64,000 nt of DNA from Hungatella_A sp034142505 (GCA_034142505.1 JAWZDV010000050.1:124001-188000); one strand, 5' to 3'. Counted from the stretch's first letter, positions 1-9,587 are shown. Translations and numbers: made by a program. The notes: generated by a model not told the origin, from the letters alone.

Positions 1-1
1 A

Positions 2-1459
2 TATGTAACATTGTTTCCCGGTATAACAAGAGAAGAGAATATAGAGATTCTGACGGTTTTAAATAGCCGCGGGGTAACTGCAAAGCGGAATTCAGAGGGA
101 GAAGTGACGGTTCCGGAGAGCCAGTTTGGTGATATCATACTTGAGATGTCCCAATTAGGCTATCCGAAAACGGCACTTCCTTTTGACATTTTTTCCGACA
201 ATATGAGTTTTACAACCACGGAGTTTGAGAAACGGCAGTATCTGCTGCTGAATCTCCAGGACCGTCTGGAACGGACGCTCAAGGATATGAATGGCATCAA
301 GAATGCCATCGTGACGCTGAACGTGTCGGATGAAAGCAACTATGTATGGGATGACCAGGCGTCCGATTCCACGGCATCGGTGTCTCTGACCATGATTCCG
401 TCTTATGAGCTCTCAGCGGATAAGGTTTTGGCGATTAAGAATCTGGTGGCCAACAGCGTTCCCAGACTTCAGGCGGAGAACGTGACCGTGGTCAATGCCG
501 AGACCATGCAGGAGATGGTGGCCGGTGATATGAGCGGCGATTCCTATTACGGGCTTAGCCGGCTTGATTTTGAGACCAGCGTGGAAGAACGGCTGGTGGA
601 CAAGATAACCAATGTGCTCACACTGGCTTATCCTCCGAGCAAATTACGTGTATCTGCGACCGTAGTCATCGATTATGACAAGATGATTACCGAGGATCTG
701 CAGTACGAGCCTGAGGAGAATGGCCAGGGAGTAGTGGACCGCTTTTCTGAAAATTATTCGGGAAGCGGCGTTACTGGCGCCGGAGGCGTCGCAGGGGAAG
801 AGAACAATACGGATATTCCGGCATATGGCGCCGGTCCGGGCGCGGATGCAGGCACCACGGGAGATTATTCCCGGGACGTGGACTATCTGGTGGGATATAT
901 GAAACGCCAGATTGAGAAGGACAATGTGAAGCTTCAGAAGGCGACCGTTGCCATAACTGTCAACGATGACAATCTGACGGAAGCCAAGAAGCAGCAGCTG
1001 ATCGAAGCGGCTTCCAAGGCGGCCAACATCGCGCCGGAGGATATTGCAGTATCCAGCTTCCAGATCGTAGATTCCGGAAACAACGGCGTTTCCAATCAGG
1101 ATACAACACCGGTACAGGGACCGGCGGATGCCAGAACTGATCCAAAACTGATTATCGCCGGCGCGGCGGCTCTGTTCCTTTTGCTGCTGGCACTATTTAT
1201 CCTGCTGCTCCGCCACAACGCGAAGAAGAACAGGGAAGAGGATCAGGAACTGTTTGGCGGCACCATGGAGAATATGGAGGAAGAAGCTTCCGGAAGAAAA
1301 GCCCAGCTTGCGGCCGGCCAGGTTTCCATGGAGCAGGAATTCAAGATGAACGATTCATCCAGTCCGGCGGATAAGATTCGAAACTTTGCCAAGATGAATC
1401 CACAGATTATCGCAGCCATGATTCGTCTGTGGCTGAAAGAGGAGGAGCAGGAGGAGTAG
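2..1459 (+). CDS. fliF: Flagellar MS-ring protein FliF (5' partial)
   Basis: FliF forms the MS ring in the cytoplasmic membrane, the base for the rod and export gate and the mount for the FliG rotor. The reading frame is open to the left edge of the window, so the N-terminal membrane helix and the true start lie outside it. What is visible is the periplasmic ring-building region, a Gly/Ala/Asp-rich stretch (about residues 240-290 of the visible part), a strong hydrophobic helix (about 380-400) and a cytoplasmic tail ending in the FliG-binding segment with the motif NPQIIAAMIRLWL. fliG follows after one base. fliE, normally just upstream, would be outside the window. The identity rests on the tail motif, the second membrane helix and gene order, and is close to certain. 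Confidence 0.95.
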   Translation, partial: YVTLFPGITREENIEILTVLNSRGVTAKRNSEGEVTVPESQFGDIILEMSQLGYPKTALPFDIFSDNMSFTTTEFEKRQYLLLNLQDRLERTLKDMNGIKNAIVTLNVSDESNYVWDDQASDSTASVSLTMIPSYELSADKVLAIKNLVANSVPRLQAENVTVVNAETMQEMVAGDMSGDSYYGLSRLDFETSVEERLVDKITNVLTLAYPPSKLRVSATVVIDYDKMITEDLQYEPEENGQGVVDRFSENYSGSGVTGAGGVAGEENNTDIPAYGAGPGADAGTTGDYSRDVDYLVGYMKRQIEKDNVKLQKATVAITVNDDNLTEAKKQQLIEAASKAANIAPEDIAVSSFQIVDSGNNGVSNQDTTPVQGPADARTDPKLIIAGAAALFLLLLALFILLLRHNAKKNREEDQELFGGTMENMEEEASGRKAQLAAGQVSMEQEFKMNDSSSPADKIRNFAKMNPQIIAAMIRLWLKEEEQEE

Positions 1460-1460
1460 T

Positions 1461-2468
1461 ATGCCAGTACAGGAAAGAAAACCAGCAGAAAAAGCTGCGG
1501 CTGTCATATCTATCATAGGCACGGAAGGGGCGTCCCAGGTCTATCGATATCTCCGCGAATCCGAGATTGAGAGAATTTCTCTGGAACTCACGCGGCTCCC
1601 GAAGCTTTCCCAGGAAGAACTGGGGGATATTGCCCAGGAATTCTACAACTGCTGTGTGACCCAGAAGGTGATCACAGAGGGCGGGCGCGATTATGCCAGA
1701 GAAGTGCTGGAGAAGGCGTTCGGACAGCAGCAGGCCAAAGTTCTTATGGACCGGGTAGCCAGAAGCCTTCAGTCCAGGTCCTTTGATTTTATCAGAAAGG
1801 TGGATGCCAAGACACTGATGTCGCTGCTTCAGAACGAGCATCCACAGACTCTTGCCAGAATCTTGTCCTACGCGACTCCCGAGCAGTCTTCCAAGATGAT
1901 TGCCAGCCTGCCCCAGGAGACGAGAGTGGACGTGGTGGAGCGGATTGCCAGTATGGACCGCGCTCTGCCGGTAGCCATCAAGATTGTGGAAGAGGTGCTT
2001 CGCAAGAAGATTGGCTCTTCCTCCTCCGAGGAGACGACGGAGGTTGGCGGCTTAAACTTCATCGCCGACGTGATGAATCATGTAGACCGTGGAACCGAAC
2101 GGGATATCTTCGACGAACTGAATATGAAGAATCCCCAGCTGGCGGAAGATGTCCGCAAGCTTATGTTCGTATTCGAAGATATTGCATTTTTGGACCCACT
2201 GTCCATACAGAGATTTCTTCGGGAGGTGGACTCCAGAGATCTGGCCATTGCACTCAAGGTTGCCAACAAAGAGGTATCCAGTGCGATTTTTGCCAACATG
2301 TCCACCAGAATGCGGGAGAGTACCCAGAGCGATATCGAATACCTGCATAATATTCGCATGAGGGATGTAGAGGAAGCACAGCAGAGAATCGTGGCATCCA
2401 TCCGCCGTCTGGAAGAAGAGGGCGAGATCGTGATAGCCAAGGACGGAAAGGATGAGCTGATTGTCTAG
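1461..2468 (+). CDS. fliG: Flagellar motor switch protein FliG
   Basis: FliG is the rotor protein of the C ring that receives torque from MotA. The 335-residue length is normal. The middle domain carries the EHPQ motif (residues 126-129), which contacts FliM. The C-terminal domain has the charged torque helix (around LREVDSRDLAIALK) and ends in the usual region of conserved charged residues. The ATG lies directly behind the fliF stop, and GGAGGAGGA at the end of fliF serves as ribosome-binding site. The stop overlaps the TTG start of fliH, which suggests translational coupling within the operon. Confidence 0.97.
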   Translation: MPVQERKPAEKAAAVISIIGTEGASQVYRYLRESEIERISLELTRLPKLSQEELGDIAQEFYNCCVTQKVITEGGRDYAREVLEKAFGQQQAKVLMDRVARSLQSRSFDFIRKVDAKTLMSLLQNEHPQTLARILSYATPEQSSKMIASLPQETRVDVVERIASMDRALPVAIKIVEEVLRKKIGSSSSEETTEVGGLNFIADVMNHVDRGTERDIFDELNMKNPQLAEDVRKLMFVFEDIAFLDPLSIQRFLREVDSRDLAIALKVANKEVSSAIFANMSTRMRESTQSDIEYLHNIRMRDVEEAQQRIVASIRRLEEEGEIVIAKDGKDELIV

Positions 2469-3225
2469 GATATTGAAAACCGGGGAGACCGTTGCCGGGG
2501 GAGATAAGGTGGCGGTTTACCAGATGCAGACAGAGACCCGGCCGTCCGCGAAACCCCAGGGCATCACCGTGGAGCGGGGCATCAAAAGTGAACTGGAGGT
2601 TCTGTCGGAAGAAACACAGAAAATCCTGGATGAGGCCAGGAAAAAGGCGGAGGAAGCTGCTGCTAAAGTGCTGGAAGAGGCCTATTCCAAGCGGGATAAT
2701 CTGGTGAACACCGCTTATGAAGAGGCGGATCGGATTAAAATAAGCGCTCGGGAGGAAGGCTACCAGAAGGGCCTGGAACGGGCCAGCAGTGATATCCATG
2801 CCGAGCTTGACCGGCTGAGGCAATCCGTGGAGGAGATCCGGATGCAGCTGTCCCGGTTTGAGCGGGAGACAGAGGAGAAGATAGCAGAGCTTGCTCTTTT
2901 CATAGCAGAGAAGATCCTGACAAAACAGATGGAGGAGGACAATTCCGTCATCGCCGCCATGGTAGAAAAGGCAGTTTTGTCAGAACGCGATAAAAATGAG
3001 ATTATCATACACATTACCGATCAATCGACGAAACTGATTGATCAGCTGGAGGAGAGGCTGGAGCCTCTGAGAGACAAGGTTTCCGGCACCATCAAGATGA
3101 AGACAGAGGATGAGCCGCCGGGCTATGTAAGGATTGAGACAGAGGAAGGAATCATAGACGCCTCTGTCTACACGCAGTTAGAGAATCTGAGGGAGCAGCT
3201 GGCCCAGCTTGCCGGAAAGGAATAG
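2461..3225 (+). CDS. fliH: Flagellar export ATPase regulator FliH
   Basis: FliH is the stator-like partner that holds the FliI ATPase and tethers it to the C ring. The protein (254 residues) is highly charged with long Ala/Glu/Lys-rich coiled coil (about residues 55-150), followed by a FliH/V-ATPase-E-like globular region. The start is a TTG that overlaps the end of fliG by 8 bases, preceded by GGAAAGGA at a suitable distance. An ATG 21 codons downstream is the alternative start. It lies between fliG and fliI as in nearly all flagellar operons. The sequence itself is weakly conserved, so position and coiled-coil pattern carry much of the call. Confidence 0.93.
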   Translation: MSRILKTGETVAGGDKVAVYQMQTETRPSAKPQGITVERGIKSELEVLSEETQKILDEARKKAEEAAAKVLEEAYSKRDNLVNTAYEEADRIKISAREEGYQKGLERASSDIHAELDRLRQSVEEIRMQLSRFERETEEKIAELALFIAEKILTKQMEEDNSVIAAMVEKAVLSERDKNEIIIHITDQSTKLIDQLEERLEPLRDKVSGTIKMKTEDEPPGYVRIETEEGIIDASVYTQLENLREQLAQLAGKE

Positions 3226-3235
3226 GGCGGTACAT

Positions 3236-4540
3236 ATGAAGCTGGAACAGGCAAAGCAGATCATAGAAAACGCAAATCTGTACACATATCTGGGAAAGAT
3301 TGACAAGATTGTAGGGACCACCGTGGAATCCACAGGGCCTTCCTGCCGGATCGGGGATGTCTGTACCATCGATATTCCGGAAGGAGAGTCGGCCGTCTAT
3401 GCGGAAGTGGTGGGCTTTCGGGAGAATAAGGTTCTTCTGATGCCTTACGAGGACATCGAGGGAATCGGATATGGAAGCGCGGTGCGAAACACCGGGGAGC
3501 GCCTGAGAATACCGGTTACCCGCCGGCTCATTGGCAGAACTGTGGATGCCATGGGAGTTCCCATGGACAACAAAGGTCCTCTGGGGGACGTAAGCTGCTA
3601 TCCCATCACAGGGAGAAAATCAAACCCTATGGACCGCCCTCCCATTGACTCCGTGATGCAGATGGGGGTCAAAGCCATCGACGGCCTGATGACCATCGGC
3701 AAAGGCCAGAGAATGGGAATCTTTTCCGGAAGCGGCGTTGGAAAGAGTACCCTGATGGGGATGATTGCCAAGAATGTGAAGGCGGATGTCAACGTGATCG
3801 CCCTGGTAGGCGAGAGAAGCCGTGAGGTTGTGGAGTTTATCCGGCGGGATCTGGGCGAGGAGGGGTTAAAACGCTCCGTGCTGGTGGTAGCCACCTCCAA
3901 CGAATCTCCCATGAAGAGAGCCAAATGCACCATGACGGCCACGGCTATTGCCGAGTACTTCAGAGACCAGGGGATGGATGTCCTGCTGATGATGGACTCC
4001 CTGACCAGATATGCCATGGCACAGAGGGAGATTGGTTTGAGCATCGGGGAACCGCCTGTGGCGAGAGGTTATACGCCTTCCATCTATTCAGAGCTGCCCA
4101 AACTGCTGGAGCGCTCCGGAAATTTTGAACAAGGCTCCATCACCGGAATCTACACGGTGCTGGTAGAAGGAGATGACACCAACGAGCCGGTTTCAGACAC
4201 GGTTCGGGGAATTATAGACGGACACATTATGCTGTCCAGAAAAGTAGCGATGCAGAACCGGTATCCGGCTATCGATGTACTCTCCAGTGTCAGCCGTCTC
4301 ATGAATGAGATCGCGGGTGAGGAGCACAAAAAGGCGGCGGTCAGGATTCGAAAACTGCTGGCCGTTTATGAAAACAATATCGACCTTGTTTCCATAGGCG
4401 CCTACAAAAAAGGAACCAACAAAGAATTGGATTACGCACTGGAGCGGATTGACAGGGTCTATGAGTTCCTGGAACAAAAGACAGAGGAAAGCTATTCTCT
4501 GGAGCAGACCGTTGTTGAGATGATGAAGCTGATAGAGTAG
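3236..4540 (+). CDS. fliI: Flagellum-specific ATPase FliI
   Basis: FliI is the hexameric ATPase of the flagellar type III export apparatus. The ATG at 3236, preceded by GGAAAGG and giving 434 residues (the family length), is preferred over a TTG nine codons upstream. Visible motifs are Walker A GSGVGKST (residues 165-172), the GERSREV segment (192-198) and Walker B LLMMD ending at D254, followed by SLTRYA. These are the hallmarks of the F1-beta-like FliI/YscN family. It is flanked by fliH and fliJ, its two regulators. Confidence 0.97.
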   Translation: MKLEQAKQIIENANLYTYLGKIDKIVGTTVESTGPSCRIGDVCTIDIPEGESAVYAEVVGFRENKVLLMPYEDIEGIGYGSAVRNTGERLRIPVTRRLIGRTVDAMGVPMDNKGPLGDVSCYPITGRKSNPMDRPPIDSVMQMGVKAIDGLMTIGKGQRMGIFSGSGVGKSTLMGMIAKNVKADVNVIALVGERSREVVEFIRRDLGEEGLKRSVLVVATSNESPMKRAKCTMTATAIAEYFRDQGMDVLLMMDSLTRYAMAQREIGLSIGEPPVARGYTPSIYSELPKLLERSGNFEQGSITGIYTVLVEGDDTNEPVSDTVRGIIDGHIMLSRKVAMQNRYPAIDVLSSVSRLMNEIAGEEHKKAAVRIRKLLAVYENNIDLVSIGAYKKGTNKELDYALERIDRVYEFLEQKTEESYSLEQTVVEMMKLIE

Positions 4541-4550
4541 GGCGGATGAC

Positions 4551-5000
4551 ATGAAAAAATTTGTATTTCCACTGGAACGGATGCTGGAATACCAGATCCA
4601 GGTTCTGGATAAGGAAAAAGGAATTCTGGGACGTTTCCTGACAGAGCGGAACAACCTGGAGAACAAGATCGATATCTTAAAATATAATCTTTCCAGAGTC
4701 CGAAAGGACATGGCCCTGAAAGAGGCGGAGGGGACTACCATTTTTGTATTAAAATCCTTCTTCTCCATTCTGGAAAGCGGACGCATTCAGATGGAAGAAC
4801 TGGAGAAAAAACTGGCCCTCGTTACAAAACGTCTGGAACAGCAACGTCAGGTAGTAACTGAGGCATCCCAGGAAGTGAAAAAACTGGAAAGGCTGAAGGA
4901 ACATCAATTAGAGGAATATCGACGCGCGGAAGCAAAAGAACAGCAGGAGTCCATATTGGAACATGTTGCTGGAGAATTTGTAAAGCGTGCCGGTTCCTAA
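4551..5000 (+). CDS. fliJ: Flagellar export chaperone/stalk protein FliJ
   Basis: FliJ is a coiled-coil protein that inserts into the FliI hexamer like the gamma subunit of F1-ATPase and helps deliver substrates. The product has 149 residues, almost entirely heptad-like and rich in Glu, Lys, Leu and Gln, with the start KKFVFPLERMLEYQ that is typical of Firmicute FliJ. It lies 10 bases after fliI. The call relies on length, N-terminal pattern and position. Confidence 0.9.
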   Translation: MKKFVFPLERMLEYQIQVLDKEKGILGRFLTERNNLENKIDILKYNLSRVRKDMALKEAEGTTIFVLKSFFSILESGRIQMEELEKKLALVTKRLEQQRQVVTEASQEVKKLERLKEHQLEEYRRAEAKEQQESILEHVAGEFVKRAGS

Positions 5001-5033
5001 ATAAATATTTTTAGAAAGAAAGGTGGTGAATAA

Positions 5034-6773
5034 ATGAATGTAAATGCAGCAGGAATGACAGATATCCCGATTACTTCCTCAACTGCGCCTGCAAAGGACA
5101 GCAAAAAACGCGATACGGAGGCGCCCGACGCTGGTTTTCAAAAGGTGATGGAACAGTTTGCCGACAGAAAAGACAGCAAAAGTGAGAAGCCGAAGGACAA
5201 CGAGTACGTTGATCCCAGGACATTGACCGCTCATCTGAAGTCTGAGGACGACAAGAAGGCGGAGGATGCCAGGTTGAAGGCCATGATGGCCCAGGCAGAA
5301 CCGGCCGCCGTTTTGGTGGTAACGCCGGAGATGCTGATGGAAGTTGTTGGAGACAATGGTCAGGATGGAATGGTGACAGCCATAGATCCCAGCCTGAACA
5401 ACCAGTCATCCGATCCCGCAGAAAACCTGTCTGACCAGGAAATGATGGCAGCCGCAGGTCCTCCAAGCCAGGATACGGCCATGGACCAGACACAGTCAGC
5501 AGCTCCTGCCTTGGAGGGATACGCCCAAGACACGATGCAGGGCACAGATTCGGTATTACTGTCAGAACAGTTGTCAGCACAAAAGGATTCTGTAAAAACG
5601 TTGAATTACGATAACGATCTTTCCAATGTTTCGAAGACCCTTACAGAGTTTCGGAATCAACAGGCGGCAGACCAGACTGTGATGAGAAGTCCAGTTGCCG
5701 GCCAGGAGAATCAACCGGTGGAGGAAGCTTTTTATTCCACGGAATCGCAGATCGACGGTTCGGATTCATCCCACAAGGAGATGATATTTGAAACAACGGA
5801 TGAAAACCAGAACAGGAACCAGGGAAACAACAGCACCGGTATGATAACCGAAAACCAGTCCGGCGAAGCGCTTCAAAACGCGCAGCAGTTATGGTCGGAA
5901 TCGGCAGGCAGACAGACAACGGTGGTATCTGATACGGTTTCCGTGTCAGGCCAGATGGAGACTCAGCCGATTGCAAGGAACAGCCAGCCGGCCGTTCAAC
6001 CCCTCTCTTCCGATATTGCAGAGCAATCCGCAGTTGGGGATCAGGCGGCAAAAGCAGCCAGTCAGACTTCCACGGCAGGAGAACAGGAATCAGGATTTGC
6101 AGATATGCTGAAGCATCAGTCAACGTTTGCGGCGGCCAGGAATTCCGCTTCTGACAGCGAAGCCGTGTCCGGTAAAATGAAGCCTCCGACCTTGGATGAA
6201 ACCCAGGCAAGCCTGGAAGAACTGAAGAAGAATGCCGAAGCCAAAGGCGTGAATCTGATGGACCGCATGACGGAAGCCAGACTCATGAACGGCGCGAAAG
6301 TTCAGACGCTGAATCAGGCGCCCGGCTTTAATGGGGCAAACGTGGTTTCTCAGTTAAAGGATGGCTTAGAGATGGGGATGAAGAACCAGTTAAAGGAATT
6401 TACCATCCACTTAAAACCGGAAGGTCTCGGTGAGGTGGTCATCAACATGGTTAGCCAGGACGGCAAGCTGACAGTCAACATTGGAGCATCCAATGCGGAT
6501 ACCCAGAAGCTGATCAACAGCCAGATGATGAGCCTGAAGGAGATGCTGGAGCCTCTTCATGCAGAAGTAGGCCAGGTATATCAAAGCAGCCAGGAATCCA
6601 CCGGATTTTTAAGCTACGGTCAGAACATGTCGGAAAACCAGAGACAGCAGGCCGGCCGCTATCAGGGACAGCCCGGTTACGGCACTTATACGATGGAGGA
6701 TGAAGAAATCCTGACAGAGGCAGAGTATATGACGGTACAGAGCAGAATGGCCAGATTATACACCTATGTATAG
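5034..6773 (+). CDS. fliK: Flagellar hook-length control protein FliK
   Basis: FliK measures hook length and triggers the FlhB specificity switch. The 579-residue protein has a long, low-complexity Gln/Ser/Ala/Glu-rich N-terminal ruler and a C-terminal Flg_hook domain (about 430-510) with the family core HLKPEGLGEVVINM. The Gln-rich tail after it is also typical. The start ATG follows AAGGTGGTG. flgD follows after 15 bases. The low-complexity ruler means that only the C-terminal third gives sequence evidence. A second FliK-like protein is encoded at 18141. Confidence 0.94.
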   Translation: MNVNAAGMTDIPITSSTAPAKDSKKRDTEAPDAGFQKVMEQFADRKDSKSEKPKDNEYVDPRTLTAHLKSEDDKKAEDARLKAMMAQAEPAAVLVVTPEMLMEVVGDNGQDGMVTAIDPSLNNQSSDPAENLSDQEMMAAAGPPSQDTAMDQTQSAAPALEGYAQDTMQGTDSVLLSEQLSAQKDSVKTLNYDNDLSNVSKTLTEFRNQQAADQTVMRSPVAGQENQPVEEAFYSTESQIDGSDSSHKEMIFETTDENQNRNQGNNSTGMITENQSGEALQNAQQLWSESAGRQTTVVSDTVSVSGQMETQPIARNSQPAVQPLSSDIAEQSAVGDQAAKAASQTSTAGEQESGFADMLKHQSTFAAARNSASDSEAVSGKMKPPTLDETQASLEELKKNAEAKGVNLMDRMTEARLMNGAKVQTLNQAPGFNGANVVSQLKDGLEMGMKNQLKEFTIHLKPEGLGEVVINMVSQDGKLTVNIGASNADTQKLINSQMMSLKEMLEPLHAEVGQVYQSSQESTGFLSYGQNMSENQRQQAGRYQGQPGYGTYTMEDEEILTEAEYMTVQSRMARLYTYV

Positions 6774-6788
6774 GAAGAAAGGAGACGT

Positions 6789-7382
6789 ATGGCAATAAAC
6801 ACCGATTATAACAATATCCTGAGAACCTTTGCGGTAAACAATAACAGCAACAGCGGTAAAACGAAAGGCAATCCAGAAACTCAGGACCCGGAGACAGAAG
6901 AAACCGGAACCGGCCAGATCATCGACGCCGTATTTGCGGATAGCAATGACAAGGTTACCATGGATGACTTCCTGGCGCTGATGGTAGCGCAGTTAAAAAA
7001 CCAGGATTTCATGAACCCTATGGACGACACCCAGTATATCACCCAGCTGGCTCAGATTTCCTCTATGCAGCAGATGGAAGAGATGAATTACAATTCCAAG
7101 AGCACCTATGTGGCTTCCCTGGTAGGAAAGTATGCAACCGCGGCCAAGTTCAACGTCACCGGTGATCTGGTGAAAAAGGAAGGGATTGTGGAACGGGTAT
7201 CTCTGCTTGATGGAGAGTTTGTGGTCTATGTAGGCGGCGAAGCCTTTGACATGAATGAGCTGATGGAGATTAAAGTAGGCGCAACAGAGAAACCGCCGGA
7301 AGATGACAACAAGGGCGATGGTGAAGGTGAAGGTGAAGGTGGCGGCGATGGTGACGGCGGAGAAAAACCACCGGCAACGTAA
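6789..7382 (+). CDS. flgD: Flagellar hook assembly scaffold FlgD, short form
   Basis: FlgD caps the growing hook during polymerisation. Residues about 55-110 carry the conserved FlgD N-terminal block (DFLALMVAQLKNQD and the following MNPMD, then TQLAQISSMQQMEEM). The tudor/Ig-like C-terminal domains of long FlgD proteins are not recognisable. After a short beta-rich part the protein ends in an acidic, glycine-rich tail encoded by tandem GGTGAA-like hexamers. The 197-residue length resembles the short FlgD of Firmicutes. It is followed by a small hook-operon gene and flgE. Confidence 0.94.
   Translation: MAINTDYNNILRTFAVNNNSNSGKTKGNPETQDPETEETGTGQIIDAVFADSNDKVTMDDFLALMVAQLKNQDFMNPMDDTQYITQLAQISSMQQMEEMNYNSKSTYVASLVGKYATAAKFNVTGDLVKKEGIVERVSLLDGEFVVYVGGEAFDMNELMEIKVGATEKPPEDDNKGDGEGEGEGGGDGDGGEKPPAT
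7317..7361 (+). repeat. Hexamer repeat encoding the FlgD Gly/Glu/Asp tail
   Basis: The 3' end of flgD is built from near-tandem hexamers of the GGTGAA/GGCGAT type that encode alternating Gly-Glu and Gly-Asp pairs. Units of six bases keep the frame, so unit number can change without breaking the gene. Confidence 0.6.
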
Positions 7383-7407
7383 CCCGTAAGGAAAAGGAGG
7401 TCGGACA

Positions 7408-7803
7408 ATGGATTCCATGCTTTACAGTAAACTGCTAAGAACGCCAGTTTATACAGGAACTCCATTTGAAGCGGGCAAAAGCCAGGCTCAGAAGGAGACC
7501 GGCGCCAGTCCGTTTAAAGAGCTGCTTGAACAGAAGCTGAATGAAGAGAGCGGAGTCTCATTTTCCAAACATGCCGTGGAGCGCGTGGTAGAGCGGGGCG
7601 TGGATGTAACCTCAGAAAGTCTGGAACGTCTGAATCAGGGAGTGAAGCTTGCGGAGGAAAAGGGATTAAAGGAACCACTTATTCTGCTTGGTTCAACTGC
7701 ATTTGTAGTAAATGTAAAGAATAATAAGGTAATCACAGTAGTTCACGAGGATGGCTTAAAAGGAGCTGTTTTCACCAATATTGACGGAACCGTTATGATA
7801 TAG
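7408..7803 (+). CDS. Flagellar operon protein of the TIGR02530 (flg_new) type
   Basis: This small protein (131 residues) lies between flgD and flgE, where Firmicutes commonly have a conserved but poorly characterised flagellar protein (TIGR02530). The central block FSKHAVERVVERGVDV and the following AEEKG...PLILLGSTAFVVNVKNN match that family as I know it. It ends in a short beta-rich segment. No signal peptide or membrane segment is seen, so it is probably cytoplasmic or exported by the flagellar route. The precise role is unknown, with hook assembly inferred from position only. Confidence 0.88.
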   Translation: MDSMLYSKLLRTPVYTGTPFEAGKSQAQKETGASPFKELLEQKLNEESGVSFSKHAVERVVERGVDVTSESLERLNQGVKLAEEKGLKEPLILLGSTAFVVNVKNNKVITVVHEDGLKGAVFTNIDGTVMI

Positions 7804-7823
7804 CCGGTCCTTTAGGAGGCTAT

Positions 7824-7849
7824 CTTACCCTGAATGACGGACGGGTAAG
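7824..7849 (+). promoter_or_regulatory. Leader hairpin upstream of flgE
   Basis: CTTACCC (7824-7830) pairs with GGGTAAG (7843-7849) around a 12-base loop containing ACGGA. There is no T run after it, so it is not an intrinsic terminator. A GGA in a loop upstream of a GGA-containing ribosome-binding site is the layout of CsrA targets, and csrA lies in this window. Regulation is an inference. Confidence 0.4.
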
Positions 7850-7874
7850 GCGGTAGAAAAGGAGAATAAATTTT

Positions 7875-9563
7875 ATGTTAAGATCATTATATTCAGCTGT
7901 GACTGGTATGCAGGCACATCAGACAAAATTAGACGTTATCGGTAATAACATCGCTAACGTGAATACATACGGATTCAAATCCAGTAAGGCACGTTTTCAG
8001 GACGTATTCTATCAGACACTGACTAACTCAACAGGCGGCAACAACTTAAAGGGCGGTACCAATGCCAGCCAGGTTGGTTACGGCACTGCCATCGCCGGCA
8101 TTGATATGGATATGAGCCGAAGTTCTCTCCAGGCAACCGGAAACACCAAGGATCTTGCTATTGCAGGTGAAGGCTTCTTCCAGGTTATGGACGGCGACGG
8201 CAATATCTTCTACACAAGAGCCGGCAAGCTGCAGCTCGACCCTAATACAGGCGCGCTGACAGATACCAATGGCTATACTGTGCTGGGTGTCAGCGGCAAC
8301 CCGCTGGGACAAGCGGCAAGCGCTGAGCAGATTCGGTTAAGTGTAGCGAATCAGAAGACTGCACAGGGACAGGCAGACAAGACGATTAATAAAATCAATT
8401 TTACCGTCACTTCACAAAATGCAACCACGTCTGCCAACGTGTCACTGAACTTTGAACTTGATGCAACACTTCCGGACGGAGCTGATGTTTATGTAAAGAC
8501 TTCCGAACTGACAAATACGTCAATCAATGTGCGTATCAATCCCAATGCCATCTTCAACAATCTGACGGAATTGAATGAGAAGATGAATACAGCAATCACC
8601 CGGGCCAATGGAGGAAAGGAACATCCGGCCGGCAACTTTACGATTGAGGCTACTCCAATTGATCAGATTTTTAAACAGCCATTGACAGGTAAACAGTTGG
8701 TTACCAATACGTTCGACGTTGAGCCGGGCGTGATGGAGTTCAATGATGCAACTGACCAGACAAAGGGGATTCTGGGTGGTTTCAAGCCATCTACTACGAG
8801 TACAGAACCCATGTTTACAGCCAGCGGCAATGTGAGTTATGAGGTTACTAAAGTACCGGCTAATGCTGCTACCGGTAAGCCTGCATATTATGAGGTTAAA
8901 GCTACCGTTCATGATGCCGCAGGAGACCGGGTTTTTGTGGGAGAAGTTAACGAAAAGAGTACTGCAGCCAACAAAGTATGGCTGACAGAGCAGAACCCGC
9001 CCGCAGGTGAGAAGGCCGGACAGTATATTGAGATGAGTCATCTGGGTTATACAGCAATCGACTCTCACTTTAACACGCCGGGCGTTACTCATCCTACAAC
9101 TGCAGCGAACGCCGGCACCATTACAAAAGCCGAGTTATCTCAAAACCTGGGACTTGGAAGCAATTTCCAGCTTAAGGGCGGTTCTGAGGGCGGCGCTCTG
9201 GATTTATCAAAGCTTAGCATTTCGATCTTAAGCAACGGTATTATCCGCGCGACACATCCTGATGAAGGTAACATTGAGATCGGCCGTGTGGATCTTGCCA
9301 TGTTCGAGAACCCTAATGGTTTGGAGGAAGTAGGAGGTGGCTGTTACTTCAAGGAAGGCGCCAACTCCGGGGAACCAAAATTGGTAAGAGCTGGTGAAGG
9401 CGGTTCCGGAGCCCTTCAGTCATCCGCTCTTGAGATGTCCAACGTGGATATTTCCGAAGAGTTTGCGGATATGATCGTAACACAGAGAGGTTTCCAGGCC
9501 AACTCCAGAATCATTACCGTATCAGACTCGATTTTGGAAGAATTGGTAAATCTGAAACGATAA
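7875..9563 (+). CDS. flgE: Flagellar hook protein FlgE
   Basis: FlgE polymerises into the hook. The N-terminus has the rod/hook signature (MLRSLYSAVTGMQAHQ, then NNIANVNTYGFKSS). The C-terminus has the matching helix (EFADMIVTQRGFQANSR) that packs with it in the polymer. At 562 residues it is longer than enteric FlgE (about 400), with extra surface domains in the middle (about residues 150-420). Such expansions are common in Firmicute hooks. The start ATG follows AAAAGGAGAA. flbD follows at once. Confidence 0.96.
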   Translation: MLRSLYSAVTGMQAHQTKLDVIGNNIANVNTYGFKSSKARFQDVFYQTLTNSTGGNNLKGGTNASQVGYGTAIAGIDMDMSRSSLQATGNTKDLAIAGEGFFQVMDGDGNIFYTRAGKLQLDPNTGALTDTNGYTVLGVSGNPLGQAASAEQIRLSVANQKTAQGQADKTINKINFTVTSQNATTSANVSLNFELDATLPDGADVYVKTSELTNTSINVRINPNAIFNNLTELNEKMNTAITRANGGKEHPAGNFTIEATPIDQIFKQPLTGKQLVTNTFDVEPGVMEFNDATDQTKGILGGFKPSTTSTEPMFTASGNVSYEVTKVPANAATGKPAYYEVKATVHDAAGDRVFVGEVNEKSTAANKVWLTEQNPPAGEKAGQYIEMSHLGYTAIDSHFNTPGVTHPTTAANAGTITKAELSQNLGLGSNFQLKGGSEGGALDLSKLSISILSNGIIRATHPDEGNIEIGRVDLAMFENPNGLEEVGGGCYFKEGANSGEPKLVRAGEGGSGALQSSALEMSNVDISEEFADMIVTQRGFQANSRIITVSDSILEELVNLKR

Positions 9564-9587
9564 TAGATAAGGACAGGAGGTAGTATC

